Part shown: in pieces, positions 10,880 to 22,917 of the stretch
Position numbering within the stretch: position 1 is the stretch's first letter
Layout: each line of letters begins with the position of its first letter
Assembly: GCA_943736015.1 (NCBI GenBank)
Contig: OX031058.1
Location: forward strand, 21,167,001 to 21,231,000
From: Tridacna crocea
Lineage: Eukaryota > Mollusca > Bivalvia > Cardiida > Cardiidae
Direction of reading: 5' to 3'
DNA length: 64,000 bases
Notes under the pieces: model-generated
The model's database searches: none
Told to the model about the DNA's origin: nothing
Seen by the model: only the letters and a program-made list of their open reading frames with translations
Translations under genes and position numbers: made by a program

Positions 10880-11225
10880 TACCCATTAACTCAGACGACA
10901 AACTGAAAACATTAGCAGACGACAAATCATATGTAGCTGAAATGGTTGAATTTATCTTTTAAATGGTGGAAAACATTGCGGGAAAAGGAGAAAATGCTGG
11001 TTCCTTTGTACTGTCATTGATAAAACTAGAACATTTTACCCATAAACCCGCTACCAGACGACAAAAAAAAATAAAGGCTCGTCCAAACTGAAAGCATCTG
11101 CAGATTAAATGCAACTGAAATGAATTGGCAGTATTTATTTTTTAAAGGAGGGAAAACATTGTGGGAAAAAGGAGAAAATGCTGGTTACCAGCATTTTCTC
11201 CTTTTCCCACAATGTTTTCCTAGGG
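10880..11225. repeat. Family A MITE cluster, one copy with intact core
   Basis: A left-arm fragment at 10885-11000 ends mid-core. A second at 11040-11225 has the complete hairpin (GTGGGAAAAAGGAGAAAATG / CATTTTCTCCTTTTCCCAC). Confidence 0.65.
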
Positions 11226-11299
11226 CGTTTTCTACAGTGTCGGTTAAAACTCGGGACTGTTTGGTTAAATGTCAAGTAAATAGACATGCACACATTTTT

Positions 11300-12440
11300 A
11301 ATGTCTATGCTGTTTTTTTCCCATATAATTATATTTCCAACTATTGGACAATGTAAGAAAAATATGATCTCCAAATATCGTGAGGTGTAAATCGAAGATG
11401 CTAAATTAAAAAAAAAAACTGATTTGAACCATATTCTGTGAAAAGTTGGGTGAACACATCTCCAAAAAGTATATATGGACCAGAGCAGCCATCATAATCC
11501 GGACGAACTTTTATCCAAACTTTTTGCTTTGGTTGTGTTTTCGGCATGTCAAAGGATCATTTTACCTCAGGATTCAGACGATTGTAACACAAAATTTAAT
11601 TTATGGTTCTATGGTTATTTGATGCCGAGATAGGAATAAAGCATGACGGAGATGGGTTAAACCCCCCTTTTCTCTAAAGTATGGCTATTTTGTGTTTTTC
11701 ATGTGGGAAAACAACAATGAGGTATTATGATTTCAGAACTGTTTGATAGAAAAGCATATCCATTAATTTAGGATAATTAGTGGACGCTAAATTTTTTATG
11801 TAGGCATGTCATCCAAAGTATTCGACATAACATGTCAAATATTATTTATTTGCAATATGTCCATTACGAATGTTCTTATCTTACACATGTTTTGGAGTTC
11901 TAAGTACTGCGTGGGACGACATTTATGACGTCATTTCATACTTTTGGTTTTATTAATGAAAATTACCACGCGACAATCCATGGTATTGCATATTTTGACC
12001 TAAAATTCGTGAAAAATTGTTTGTGATCTATAGTATTATTCTCCAGTTTCTAGAATGTCGAAAAGAAGATATGATGTATCATGGACATAAAAACCTTTTT
12101 ACTGTCACTTCCTGTTCCGTTATTGGCACAACGTCGTAGCGCACAAAATTCAAAAATTCATCGGCAAAAGTTGTACATGTACTTGCCAAGGAATGGTTCG
12201 AACTCACAACTCAATTTACGAAAATAAGCTCATGTACATTATCGAATGAGCAACTGCGACTCCGAAAAGACAGAGCAAAATAAAAGGCGTACGTGTTGAT
12301 TTACACGTTTTTTGTGTATCTTAACAAAATCAGCTTTTTCTAGAGATTAAAACAACCAAAGCGAAAGGAAATGTAGTTGGGAGACACTTTAAGATTAATG
12401 ATAAGATGTTTTGCTGTGTCACTGTAGTTTATGTTATGAA
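11300..12440. other. No feature recognised
   Basis: More than 1 kb of AT-rich sequence without element ends, hairpins or a coding signature. Confidence 0.4.
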
Positions 12441-12450
12441 ACAGAACATA

Positions 12451-12699
12451 TTCACCCATTACCAAAGGTAGTAAAAAGATGGAATCCGATAAATTTAACC
12501 TGGTCCAAATTGAAAGCATTTGTAGGCGACAAAATAAAAGTGATTGCAAATTTTAAATTTGTTTTGTGAAGGGTAGAAAATATGTTGGAAAAGGAGAAAA
12601 TGCTGGTTACCAGCATTTTCTCCTTTTCCCACAGTGTTTTCTAAAGCGGGCTTCTTTCTCAGGGGCGTCAAAAGTAGGGATTGTGTAGTTATGGGTTAA
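12451..12699. repeat. Family A MITE
   Basis: Q arm (AAATTGAAAGCATTTGTAGG) at the left, perfect core near 12585-12640, P arm (GTCAAAAGTAGGGATTGTGT) at the right, ending ATGGGTTAA. Confidence 0.8.
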
Positions 12700-13032
12700 A
12701 TCGTCGGTGTATCAGTAAGTATGACCTAGATATTCACCCTAAGATGCCAATACTCTTTCGGGAGGCATAGATCAAGATTATACGGCACAAAATCTGTAGT
12801 TTGATCCTAGATCAACATATCCTTGTACTTTGTGAAATGTTTTCGCCTACGCAGCTTTTAATGTTATGTAATGAATTTAGAAAAGTGCCCCTAGGATTTA
12901 CTAAATAGTTTAAATGTTTTACTTTTACATGAGCGCCTCTCTGGGAAAAGGCGGTTTGATGCTACATCCCAATACATCATAAAGTGCAGGTCTTCTTGTA
13001 ATACGGATCTATGAAATAGAATGGAACTAAAG

Positions 13033-13248
13033 TTAACTCTTCACCGTACGACAAATTTATGGACTGATCCAAATTGAAAGCATTTGCAGACGACAAAGTA
13101 AAAGTAATTGAAAAAATATTAAAATTTGCTATGGGAAGGGTACAAAACATTTTGGGAAAAGGAGAAAATGCTGGTTACCAGCATTTTCTCCTTTTCCCAC
13201 AATGTTTTCAAAAGGCCCCTACCTCACAGTCGTGTGGTTAAGGGTTAA
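13033..13248. repeat. Family A MITE
   Basis: TTAACTCTTCACCGTACGAC at the left and GTCGTGTGGTTAAGGGTTAA at the right, with a perfect core at about 13150-13205. Confidence 0.85.
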
Positions 13249-13269
13249 CATACAAGAGATTTAGTAGAA

Positions 13270-13385
13270 GCCGAAGCAAAATGTTTCAACTCATGTCAGC
13301 CTGTGCGGACTGCGCAGGCTGACATGAGTCGATACTTTTTGCAAAAGTAGATCTGTTTACTTTTTCACAGCGCATGACTTACATA
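13270..13385. repeat. Family E fragment
   Basis: Hairpin CATGTCAGCCTGTGC / GCGCAGGCTGACATG followed by CTTTTTCACAGCGCATG, the right end of family E. Confidence 0.7.
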
Positions 13386-13639
13386 TATATAATTGTTGTT
13401 ATATAACTACGCATAGACTGTCAATGCAAATACATGTTAATTGTATTGTAAATTTCCAAATGGTGCTGATTTCATATCACTGTGGTTAACGTACTTGTAT
13501 ATTATATAACTGTGTAATTATATCATTACAATAAATTCGTTGTTTCCTAACAACTGGAAATTCGTTCTACTTTTGCATGTTTTATAGTTTTTAGATTTTT
13601 TTGGATGTCAAATAATTTCCCTCCACATCCGAAACAGGG

Positions 13640-13735
13640 AATCTCGTGCATGGCATAGATCAAGATCAGACACGACAGACAGTGCAATCTGATCTAGGAT
13701 CTACATTACCGTTAAGAGTTAAAGAGAAAGAATTT
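13640..13735. repeat. Family C fragment
   Basis: GCATAGATCAAGATCAGACA with the GTGCAATCTGATCTAGGATC complement, and a terminal remnant reading ACCGTTAAGAGTTAAAG. Confidence 0.55.
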
Positions 13736-14245
13736 TAGTTATAATTTACCCTTTACTTAACACGTCTACCTCAGAGATATTTTTTTTTTGTCAAGCAGTA
13801 TCGAAATCATGAACTTCTGAAAACAAAGTAGCAAAAGAGGAAAAATCTTTTTTGTCACTTATTTGTTACTTTTATAAGGCTGCAAATTCATTCCAGGAAG
13901 AAATGGGTTAAGGTAGATGTTTCAAAACTAAAAGATGTTAATTATAAGCCAAACCATTTCTGCAATAAAAAAAATACAGCTTTTAAACATTTCGGGTAGT
14001 GATTTAGAGAGAATCGGCGTCTCGTTAATTATACTTTTACGTGCAATTTACAACGATCGATTGATGTATGGTTTACATTTAATCTAATTGTAAGCTGCGT
14101 ACATAACACTGTCTAACATTCGAGGGATTTTTTTTTTTGCCTCCGTTCTGTATCATATCCCACAGACTTCTGAAAAACCAATCAGGTTTGTTTATTTTAT
14201 TAATGTTTAATGCCGTTTTCAAGTGTGAAATTCCTCATCACATAT

Positions 14246-14502
14246 GGCTTGCAACACGCGAAAAGGTACATCCGGAAATTTGCTTAAAGTGTCGTCTCGG
14301 ATCAGCCTGCACTGTGCGCGCAGGCTAATTCAAGACGGTGCTTCACGTCTACACTAGATTTTGTTCTTCATTAGACATGCACAAACAGAAAATTACATAA
14401 AAAACGAAAAATGTCGTTTCGGATTAGCCAGCGCGAATGCGTAGGCTGATCCGACACGACACTTATGCATGTGTCCTAATGCCTCTTTTTGCTGTTAAGC
14501 GC
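14246..14502. repeat. Family D MITE
   Basis: Starts TTGCAACACGCGAAAAGG. Two hairpins are present (TCAGCCTGCACTGTGCGCGC and GATTAGCCAGCGCG...), separated by the family D spacer TTCATTAGACATGCACAAAC. The right end is diverged. Confidence 0.75.
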
Positions 14503-14514
14503 GACTCAATAACC

Positions 14515-15470
14515 TTTTGTGGACAATGTAGATCAAGATCAGACTGCACAGAATATGTCCGATAAGGAGATTTTTTCGTATAAATAAAGAATGCGTTCAA
14601 AATAGCAACATTGCGGTTTTAACTATCCGCCCGAGAGTTTCCTTAGACTTATCTAGCAGAGTAAGGGTTGATTTTGAAGAGCACACAAGCAGAAATACAG
14701 ATTGCAGAACACAGGTTGAGTTATTGCCACAGTGCACGAACATTGAAGACGTTCTGGTAGTGCCTTGACGGTTTCTATCACCTATAATTACACATTACCA
14801 CAAATTTTGTTTCGTGTCTTCTAAAAGTATTGCTGAAAATGCATGTATACAAAAAGACAAATCGTAAAACGACAGGAAATGTGGTTAGCTTCGGAGCACA
14901 GAAATTGATTTAAGATGATTTTGCGAATCGTGTAGATCAACTTCAAATTGCACAGAACGTTCTGTACTGTCCGTTCTTCTCACTCAAATTCTGGTCAAAA
15001 CAACATCGGAGTAGTAACATTTGGAGTGTTTTTGCTATCGAAATGGATCTGTTTCATTTAATAATCTTTTACTGATTAAAATGAGTTATAAAAAGTTTTG
15101 GAATGAGAAAACGCTTTTTTGTATCGACAAATTTGCCCCTTTTCCACGACACTCCGAAACTAGTCACGTACCGTAGGCTGGGGACAAAGTACATATACTT
15201 TTGACGGTGTACAGAATTGAAATTTTTCACGTAATCAGTGTATTTTCATTGCAGACATCTATTTCTGGCGACGCTAGAAATAGTGGTATCACTGTTGGCC
15301 GAAAATGAACTTCGAGAGAAACAATCAATTTTAGGAAAGACTATGAGCATAAAACTCCCTTTTCAAAGAGCACGGCTGAGACAAATTTTCTCTGTAAACG
15401 TTGAGATGTTAGACGATAAGTGGATAACTTTAGGTCTCAATCATTCAAATCAATCAATTAACTAATCAAT
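14515..15470. other. Mostly unique sequence with small family C remnants
   Basis: GTAGATCAAGATCAGACTGC at 14527 and GTAGATCAACTTCAAATTGC near 14932 are solo half-hairpins of family C. A 75-codon frame at 15238-15465 follows an AG acceptor-like site but has no recognisable domain. No gene is called. Confidence 0.45.
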
Positions 15471-15479
15471 CAATCGATC

Positions 15480-16250
15480 TGTCAAACCACCAATCTACCC
15501 TCATCGCTAGCCACATATCAATCCATCTACCCACCTAACCAACCACATATCCAACCAACCATCTAAAGAGCCGCATATCCATCCATCTTCAAACCTAGCC
15601 AGCCACATATCCATCCATCTGCAAACCTAGCAAGCCGCATATGCATCCATTTACCCACCTAGCTAGCCACATATGCATCCATTTACCTAGCTAGCCAGCC
15701 ACATATAAATCCATCTACCCAACTAACCAGTCACATATCCAACCAACCATCTAAAGAGCCACATGTCCATCTATCTGCTAACCTAGCCAGCCTCATATGC
15801 ATCCATTTACCTAGCTAGCCAGCCACATGTCCATCCATCTACCCACCTAGCCAGCCACGTCTCTATCCATCTACACACCTAGCCAGCCGCATATATCCAT
15901 TTAACCACCTAGCCAGCCACATACCCATCCATCTACACACCTAGCCAGCCACATATCTATTCATCTACAAACCGAGCTAGCTACATATGCATCCGTTTAA
16001 CCACCCAGCCAGCCACATATCCATCCATCCATCCATCCATTCTCCTAGCCAGCCACATATCAATCCATCTACACACCTAGCCAGCCACATATCCATTTAT
16101 CTACACACCTAGCCAGCCACATATCTATCCATCTACACACCTAGCCAGCAACATATCTATCCATTTTCACACCTAGCCGGCAACATATCCATCCATCCTC
16201 CTAGCCAGCCATATATCAATCCATCTACACACCTAGCCGGCCACACATCT
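15480..16250. repeat. Minisatellite, about 30-bp unit
   Basis: About 25 imperfect head-to-tail copies of a unit close to CCTAGCCAGCCACATATCCA plus TCCATCTACACA. Units differ by substitutions and short gaps, and internal runs such as CCATCCATCCATCCAT show further slippage. Confidence 0.9.
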
Positions 16251-16251
16251 A

Positions 16252-16366
16252 TCCAGTGAGTGAGTGAGTGAGAGTGTGTGTGAGTGAGTGAGTCAGTGAG
16301 TGAGTGAGTCAGTGAGTCAATGAGTAAGTCAGTGAGTGAGTGAACGAATAAAGGAATGAATGAACG
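16252..16366. repeat. GAGT/GTGA simple repeat
   Basis: Tandem tetranucleotide GAGT with TCAGT interruptions, decaying into GAATGAATGAACGAA. It directly abuts the 30-bp minisatellite. Confidence 0.9.
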
Positions 16367-16607
16367 AAGTCAGAGTTTATCTACGTGCAGATCTTACATA
16401 CATAACACCCTGCCCGGGAAAATGTTAATGGAAGAGAAATAGAGAAGTTTATTATTCGATTGTCTGTAGAGGAGCCAGATATAATGTTTTCGATTCCTAA
16501 AATCATTGACACCAGCTCCAGTTTATGGCCTCGTAACACGCAATTATGGAGATCTGCTTTTAGCTGCATTGTTATTTGTAGTACTTTTAGTCGTCGTATA
16601 GCCGATC

Positions 16608-16915
16608 CCCGGTGGCGTAGGCGGTAGCGTAAAAATGGAGAATAGGTAGGTTGCTGGTTAGATTCTTGGCCCGCCGAATTTATATCCGAGGATAGATGAT
16701 AGTCATTACGAAAGAATTCATTCCTCTGTCACCTTTGATTAAAGCTTCCCCAATAATTATGTGGGAAAGCAGTCAGCGGTTTGAAAGCATACTGTATATA
16801 GTACTAGTAAAAGAAACTCCAAGAAAGCTTGGATAGGTGAACTGAACGCTTAGGAATAACTGAAATAATGTTGAAAATGGCGTTGAATACCATTCAATCA
16901 ATCAAAGCCGTCGTG
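16608..16915 (+). repeat. tRNA-derived SINE
   Basis: The head is weakly tRNA-like (CGGTGGCGTAGGCGGTAGCG, TTGCTGGTTAGATTCTTGG). The body includes TATGTGGGAAAGCAGTCAGC and AGCTTGGATAGGTGAACTG, shared with the SINE at 18140. The tail is ATGTTGAAAATGGCGTT. Confidence 0.7.
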
Positions 16916-17019
16916 AAATTTTGGGGATGTCTTGGTTATCCCACTGTTATAACCAAGAGCAGAGTCCTGATTTACAAGTATTTCTGTCTGAGAACGTTCC
17001 TTGTCTGATTTGCCAGAAT

Positions 17020-17163
17020 TTTCTACATTTAAAGTAACAAACCCTCTGATTGGCTAAACCATTTGGTTAAGCCAATCAGAGGTGTTGTTACTTTCAAATT
17101 ACGGAAATCTTGGAGAATAGGACTAAAAGTTTTCTTCATTAAGAATGATTGGTTAATACGGAT
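17020..17163. repeat. Family H palindromic MITE
   Basis: CTGATTGGCTAAACCATTTG with its complement, followed by TTGGAGAATAGGACTAAAAG and TGATTGGTTAATAC. The left flank is short. Confidence 0.75.
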
Positions 17164-17290
17164 CCTTGAGTAAATAAGCATTTTGAAAACATTGAAGCAA
17201 AAGTGGAAAATGTTGATGACCAGCATTTTCTCCTTTTCCTACAATGTATCCCAACCCTGTCAATGAAAAAGTCATTCAATGATACCCCTT
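17164..17290. repeat. Family A core fragment
   Basis: GCATTTTGAAAACATTGAAG and CAGCATTTTCTCCTTTTCC with a partly broken palindrome. Ends not identified. Confidence 0.55.
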
Positions 17291-17699
17291 TTACTTGTGG
17301 CCTGCAATAAAAATGGCAGTTTCGACCATGGTAGATTACAGAGAATTGACACCACTGACTTTTGAAGAAATAATGTAAGGGCCATACTCAACAATATGTA
17401 TTAAATACATTTTAACTCTATTTCTTAAAATTTTCCTAATTCTAAAGTAAAATGAACCTACTTTGTTTAATAAACGGCTGAATCGTTAGATAGAATGGTT
17501 CCATGACATGCAGAAAATTTACCATTAGCAAAATGGCTGACATGGGTCGACAATCTTTGCAGAAGGCTTTAGCCATCTTTTTCGCAGATTGTGACTCAAA
17601 GAGTGTAGCTAGCCGACCGAAAATTGTGTCACTTTCCAAATAAAGAATTTAACTAGGAAAATATTTTAAAGTGATCGAATCCCATAAAGGTCCCAGCCT

Positions 17700-17810
17700 T
17701 TAGCCTGCAAATCGACTATAAGCCCTTTTGAGGACAGTGTAGATCAAGATCAGACGGCACATTTTGTGCAGTCTAATCTTGATTAGCACTTTCCGATAAG
17801 AAAATATTCC
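17700..17810. repeat. Family C fragment
   Basis: GACAGTGTAGATCAAGATCA and the complementary TGCAGTCTAATCTTGATTAG, with part of the arm beyond. Confidence 0.65.
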
Positions 17811-18137
17811 CCCTCCATTAAAAAGAATCCTTAGAAATTGCATATTTTGGGGGGTTATTTTTGGCTTGAAAGTTTTATTACACTTATCCAGTAGGTTAGG
17901 GGTTAGTTCTTGTCTTATATGCTGAGCTCGTGTAGCTCTAGCCTGGCATTCAGGCCCTGCATTTAAGTCATTCTAATAAACAGGGTACACAGCCTCAGCA
18001 AAGTCACAGAAATATGTTATACTTGCCCTTCTGATGAAAATCAGACATTCAGAACATTGAGAACACAGAGTATTTGTTTCGCAGTTTTACTTGATGATTT
18101 TGTTTAATAAAAAGGCTCTATTTAACGGACTGACACC

Positions 18138-18415
18138 AGTCCAGTGAAGGTCAGCCGGTAGCGTGCAGGACTTGAGAACAGGGGACCATGAGTTCGATCC
18201 CGGCTCGGCCAATTTCTTTCCGAAGCCGTTTGATGATAATCATTGCGGTAGGATTTATTCTTCTTCCACCGCTGACCATTGTCTCGACGATGGTTATGTG
18301 GGAAAGCAGCCAGTGGCTCGGAGAGAAAATTGTGCGATATACTGGTTAAAGAGACTCCAGTAAAGCATGGATAGGTGCACTGGCCGCTGTGATATAACAA
18401 AAGTAATACCATCAA
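18138..18415 (+). repeat. tRNA-derived SINE
   Basis: B-box GAGTTCGATCCCG at about 18190, A-box-like GTCAGCCGGTAGCGTGCAGG upstream, then a body with TATGTGGGAAAGCAGCCAGT and AGCATGGATAGGTGCACTG. Same body as the SINE at 16608 but better preserved. Confidence 0.8.
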
Positions 18416-18546
18416 TCAATCTTGTCATAGATTATAATATATTCGGAGAACGCTAACCTCGGCATTTTCAACACTCTGACAATAATTATTTTTATAATTT
18501 TACATCCAAAGAGCCTGCAATGTGTATAACTGCCTGGAAACGGCTA

Positions 18547-18770
18547 TTAACTCATTACCAAACGACAATATTTCGTCCAAATCGAAAGCATTTGCAGACG
18601 TAAAAAATAAAAGTGGCTGAAAAATTGAAATATTTTTCGTGAAGGGTAGAAAACATGGTGGGAAAAGGAGAAAATGCTGGTTACCAGCATTTTCTCCTTT
18701 TCCCACAATGTTGCCTAAAGGCTTCTTTCTCAGGGTCGTCAAAAGTAGGGATTGTGTGGTAATGGCTTAA
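18547..18770. repeat. Family A MITE
   Basis: TTAACTCATTACCAAACGAC at the left, perfect core near 18655-18712, right end GATTGTGTGGTAATGGCTTAA. Confidence 0.85.
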
Positions 18771-19337
18771 GCATGGAGACAGATCTATATCTGTATATGT
18801 ATCACTATAAGGCAGTATATGTATAGATATATCACTGGAGTGCATTTCCTTGAATGATTTATTAGATTCTGGTCTAGGGTTAGCGTGACTATAGAGTTTG
18901 TGGCCCTTTTCTTCGTAGTTTCGAATTTTCCTTCACGGCTTTGGTATGCAGCAAACCAATACAGATAGAAATAACCTGGTAATGTGCGGGAATTGATGGA
19001 GAAATGCAAAGTGATGTTTTTAACAATCTGCGACAAGGTAAAATCTCAAATTGTACAAACATTTATAAACTCGAAGATGTCAGTAAAACATTACCAGACA
19101 ATATTAGAAAATGGGTCAAAATGAAAACATCACCAGCATTTCCTGCTGTACCTGCCATGTTTCCAAAAGTCTTCTACTTCAGGGTCATACGAAATCTAAT
19201 AAACTATTTGAAAACATTGTTACTGACCTCTCCTGGCTTCTTTTTAAAGAAGTCAATTTATTTCTGCGGTTTTTTCGTGTATGTATTATCAGTATAGCTC
19301 AGGGTTCATCATGGCTTTATCCCATGTATCTGTAGCC

Positions 19338-19653
19338 GCCGGTGTAACGCAGAGAAATGACCCTCCCCTACAAAATGACCTGTGGGTCATTTCTCTACCT
19401 AGAGGAATGACCCATGGGTCATTTCTCTACGTAGAGGAATGACCTGGGTCATTATTCTACGTAGAGAAATGACCCCTGACCTGGGTCATTATTCTACATA
19501 GAGAAATGACCCCAGAGGGTCATTTCTCTACGTAGAATAATGACCCAGGTCATTCCTCTACGTAGTGAAATGACTTCTAGAGTCATTTCTCTACGTAGAA
19601 TAATTACCCGGGTCATTCTGTAGGGAAGGGTAATTTCTCTGCATTACACCGGC
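19338..19653. repeat. Family I foldback of alternating short palindromes
   Basis: Inverted ends GCCGGTGTAACGCAGAGAAA and TTTCTCTGCATTACACCGGC. The inside is an array in which AATGACCCATGGGTCATT-type palindromes alternate with TCTACGTAGA palindromes, about 28 bp per unit, roughly nine units. Units vary at the centre of the first palindrome. Confidence 0.85.
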
Positions 19654-20053
19654 AACGATCGGATCAGTGACCCCGTCTCTAAAATTACAACACCTTGACA
19701 AATTCAGTGTCCGAGAAATAGACTCGATATCTTTCTAAGGTTAGAATTACAATGCACTAAAATCGAGAAAGAATTTCTAAAGATGTCTGCATTTAACTGA
19801 AATTTTTAATGCTTTCTTTGTGCACAGGTACCTGATTATCAAAAAACCACTATCAGTTATATTTGATGCCATTATGGTTCATAAGTTATTTGTAGAAAAT
19901 GGTACAAATGGACTGGTATCCAGGCAACAAAAAATAAGAACCCGTTTTATTAATAGGTGCATTAGCAATGCAGGAATGATGTAAACAGGAAGAGTAGTTT
20001 TAGAATTACTTTTGCTGATATAAGCAAATACCAACAATAAAATGCCTGTAAGA

Positions 20054-20294
20054 TTAACGCTTTTCCACACAATCCCGACTTTTAACTACACTGAAAAAGA
20101 AGTCTTTAGAAAACATTATGGTGAAAGGAGGAAATGCTGGGAAACAGCATTTTTTCCAACATTTTCTCCGTTTACCACAATGTTTTCTATCCTTCTCCAA
20201 CAAATTTTCAATTTTTCAGCCCCATCTATTGTGTCGTCTGCAAATGCTTTCAATTTTTACCAGTGCATAATTTTGTCGTTTGGTATAAAGTTAA
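20054..20294. repeat. Family A MITE
   Basis: TTAACGCTTTTCCACACAAT at the left. The core has an insertion (CAGCATTTTTTCCAACATTT). Right end TTTGGTATAAAGTTAA. Confidence 0.75.
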
Positions 20295-20299
20295 ACCAA

Positions 20300-20490
20300 A
20301 GTACAAATTCTAAGACTCTTCCAAATTCAAAGCTTTTGCAGAGGACAATTTCGAAAGGGATAGAAGTGTTGTGAAGTGTTGTGAAGTTCTTTGACATGGT
20401 ACAAAACATTGTGGGAAAATAAGAAAATGCTGGTAAGCGGCATTTTCTTCTTTTCCTTCTTTGTTTTTCAGATTTTTTTTTCCTTCAGTC
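20300..20490. repeat. Family A MITE, partial
   Basis: CTCTTCCAAATTCAAAGCTT and a core of GGGAAAATAAGAAAATGCTG / CGGCATTTTCTTCTTTTCC. A GAAGTGTTGT duplication lies in the arm. Confidence 0.65.
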
Positions 20491-20491
20491 A

Positions 20492-20730
20492 TTAACTCTT
20501 TACCAAACGACAAAATTTTGGACTTATCCAAATTAAAAGCTTCAGCAGACAACAAAATTAAAGTGGCTCAAAAATTGATTTTTATCTTAAGGAAAGGGTA
20601 GAAAACATTGTGGGAAAAGGAGAATATGCTGGTTACCAGCATTTTCTCATTTTCTCATTTTCCCACAATGTTTTCAGAAGCCTTCTTTCTCAGGGTCGTG
20701 AAAACCAGGGATTGTTTGGGAAAGGGTTAA
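20492..20730. repeat. Family A MITE
   Basis: TTAACTCTTTACCAAACGAC to GATTGTTTGGGAAAGGGTTAA. The right half of the core holds an extra CTCATTTT, one slippage step. Confidence 0.85.
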
Positions 20731-20888
20731 ATGTCATGACTGTGTGGGAATGGGTTTTAATTTGGTTGATTTAGGATAACTCAGATGTAAACATAAAAAC
20801 AGCATAATATAGAATGTTTTTGCGCACAATGCAATAAGACCTCACAGAACGTGTAGTGCCATCTATTATCTTCACTTTAAGACAGATA

Positions 20889-21113
20889 TTAACTCCTTTA
20901 CCTATCAATCCCTAGTTTTTACGATCCCGAGATAGAAGTCTTTTGAAAACATTGTGGGAAAAGGAGAAAATGCTGGTAACCAAAATTCTCTCCATTTCCA
21001 AGAATGTTTTCTACATTGCTCGAAACAAATTTCAGTTTTTGAGATACCTTTATTTTGTCGTCTGCTAGTACTAGTACTTTCGATTTGAACCAGTCTAAAA
21101 GTTTTGTCGTTAA
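20889..21113. repeat. Family A MITE
   Basis: TTAACTCCTTTACCTATCAA at the left, core near 20955-21008 with mismatches, Q arm with a duplicated CTAGTA (GCTAGTACTAGTACTTTCG), right end GTTTTGTCGTTAA. Confidence 0.75.
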
Positions 21114-21219
21114 GCCTCAGCCTTAAGCCTGAAGCCTTAAACCAAACGATACCTTTCAGTTTAGAATTAAAACCAAAATACATGTCATAGTAATTTCCAA
21201 GCTATACTTGCCCCGAGTG

Positions 21220-21315
21220 TGTCTGCCCAGCGGACAGTGATGATCAAACGGATCAGACTTCACGTTTTGTGCAGTCTGATTTCGATCTACACTGGCCGCA
21301 AAGGCGATTAAAGCC
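21220..21315. repeat. Family C fragment
   Basis: GCGGACAGTGATGATCAAAC to TTTCGATCTACACTGGCCGC around a TTTTGTGCAGTCTGAT half-hairpin. Confidence 0.65.
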
Positions 21316-21603
21316 GTGAAAAGCACTGTAATGATTACAGAAAATCAAAGAGGTTTGACACTTTGTTTCAATGATGTCTAGAAAAAGTGTCTAAAGACAG
21401 AAGAACGATAACTAGTTTTTCATACCGTATCCAATAAATGTATTATCGCCCTTTGAAGTTGCACACGGCTTTGTCCAGCTTGGTGCCTCTTTTTACAGTA
21501 CCATCTTGGTAGAAATTCTGTTCTAGGGTCGATCTACGATTTCAAACGGCAATTCACATATTTTCCAGATGGTCGCATACTTATGTTCTGGGTACAAACT
21601 ACC

Positions 21604-21789
21604 CGTATTCACCAGCCATTATTGAGAATATTCTTAGTCTTATTCTCCAAGGTTTTCTAATTTGTAAGTAACTCAACTTTTGATTGGCTAAACCGACTGG
21701 TTTAATCAATCAGAAGTTGTGTTCCTTACAAATGTAGAAAATTCTGGAGAATAAGACAAAGAACGTTCTTAAGAATGGTTGGTGAATAC
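21604..21789. repeat. Family H palindromic MITE, complete
   Basis: Almost fully self-complementary over 186 bp: GTATTCACCAGCCATTATTG at one end and AATGGTTGGTGAATAC at the other, with TTGATTGGCTAAACC / GGTTTAATCAATCAG in the middle. Confidence 0.85.
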
Positions 21790-21809
21790 TGTTGTTTTAC
21801 TGATATTAG

Positions 21810-22003
21810 ACATTTCGTCTTGAAAGGGTTTGCAGGCGACAAGCTAAATGTTCTTCAAATTATTGACATTTTGTCTGAAAGGGTAGAAAACATTGTGGGA
21901 AAGGAGAATAAGCTGGTAACCAGGAGAAAATGCTGGTAACCAGCAATTTCTCCTTTTCCCACAATGTTTTGCAAAAGCCCTCTATATAACGGGATTGTTA
22001 AAA
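21810..22003. repeat. Family A MITE with duplicated half-core
   Basis: The core contains GGAGAATAAGCTGGTAACCA followed again by GGAGAAAATGCTGGTAACCA, so the left core arm is partly duplicated. Right end GGGATTGTTAA. Confidence 0.7.
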
Positions 22004-22549
22004 TCCGAGATTCAAGATGTTGGACTATTTATATGGATGTAATAAAACTGGTTTTACCGATGTATATTCTAAAGGCCCAGTAAAAGCCAAAATATCAAAG
22101 CAAGTGTCATAATACATTAAAAATTTGAATCATATACCATTTAAAAAGTATGAAATATATTGTAGAGTTGACAGTCTGCAACTGTGTGGTCGGGCCATAA
22201 GTTAATATAAGGTAGAGGGGGGAAAAGGCAACAAGTAAACGAATGGCACAGCTACCTGGCATGTTTTAACCTAGTTTTGGAATTATTTCTCTGTCAGCAT
22301 CTAACACTTGGACCAACCGTTCAATGACAGATTGCTATCTTCACAGTAACTTTTTACACTTTTAAGGTTATGATATAAATTCAGATGCATAAAAAATTCC
22401 GCTTTGTCTATTTTTTGAATTTTATAATTACTTTAATATTTTCAACGCCACAGCCTTCGTCATCGGAGAGGTAACCAAACACGAATATAATGGGTTTACG
22501 GGTATAATTGGGAATGAAAAGGCTTTGGCATATAGGTGTAGTAGGTATC

Positions 22550-22626
22550 TCGCCCCCCCCCCCACCTTTCCACCCCCCCTCCACCCCCCCCCACCCCAAA
22601 GGAAAAGAAAAAAAAAAAAAAAAAAT
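22550..22626. repeat. C-rich tract and poly(A)
   Basis: Runs of C broken by A or T (CCACCTTTCCACC) followed by about 18 A. Could mark the end of a retroposed or hAT-like element, but no partner end was found. Confidence 0.6.
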
Positions 22627-22695
22627 GAAATAGTATCAATTTGGATTTTAATATCAACTTGAAAATTTCATTTTAGTTATTTAACAAGATAAGGG

Positions 22696-22917
22696 TTAAT
22701 CCTTTACCAGACGATAAAATTTTCAATTTGAAAGCGTTTGCAGACGACAATTTCAATGTGGCTCAGACGGTTCAATTGTTTAGTGATAGAGTAAAAAAAA
22801 CATTGTGGGAAAAGGAGAAAATGCTGGTTGCCAGCATTTTCTCTTTTTTCCACAATGTTTTCAAAAGGCTTCTTTCCATACGTCGTCAAAAGTCGTCATT
22901 GTGTGGTAATAGGTTAA
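22696..22917. repeat. Family A MITE
   Basis: TTAATCCTTTACCAGACGAT to CATTGTGTGGTAATAGGTTAA, with a core near 22800-22860 that has one C/T change per side. Confidence 0.8.

Noticed and set aside
15238-15465. 75-codon frame after an AG site (candidate exon)
   Set aside because: No partner exon, donor or recognisable domain. It runs into the minisatellite.
15480-16250. Regularly spaced repeats resembling a CRISPR array
   Set aside because: Units are contiguous and diverged without unique spacers, in a eukaryotic context. It is a minisatellite.
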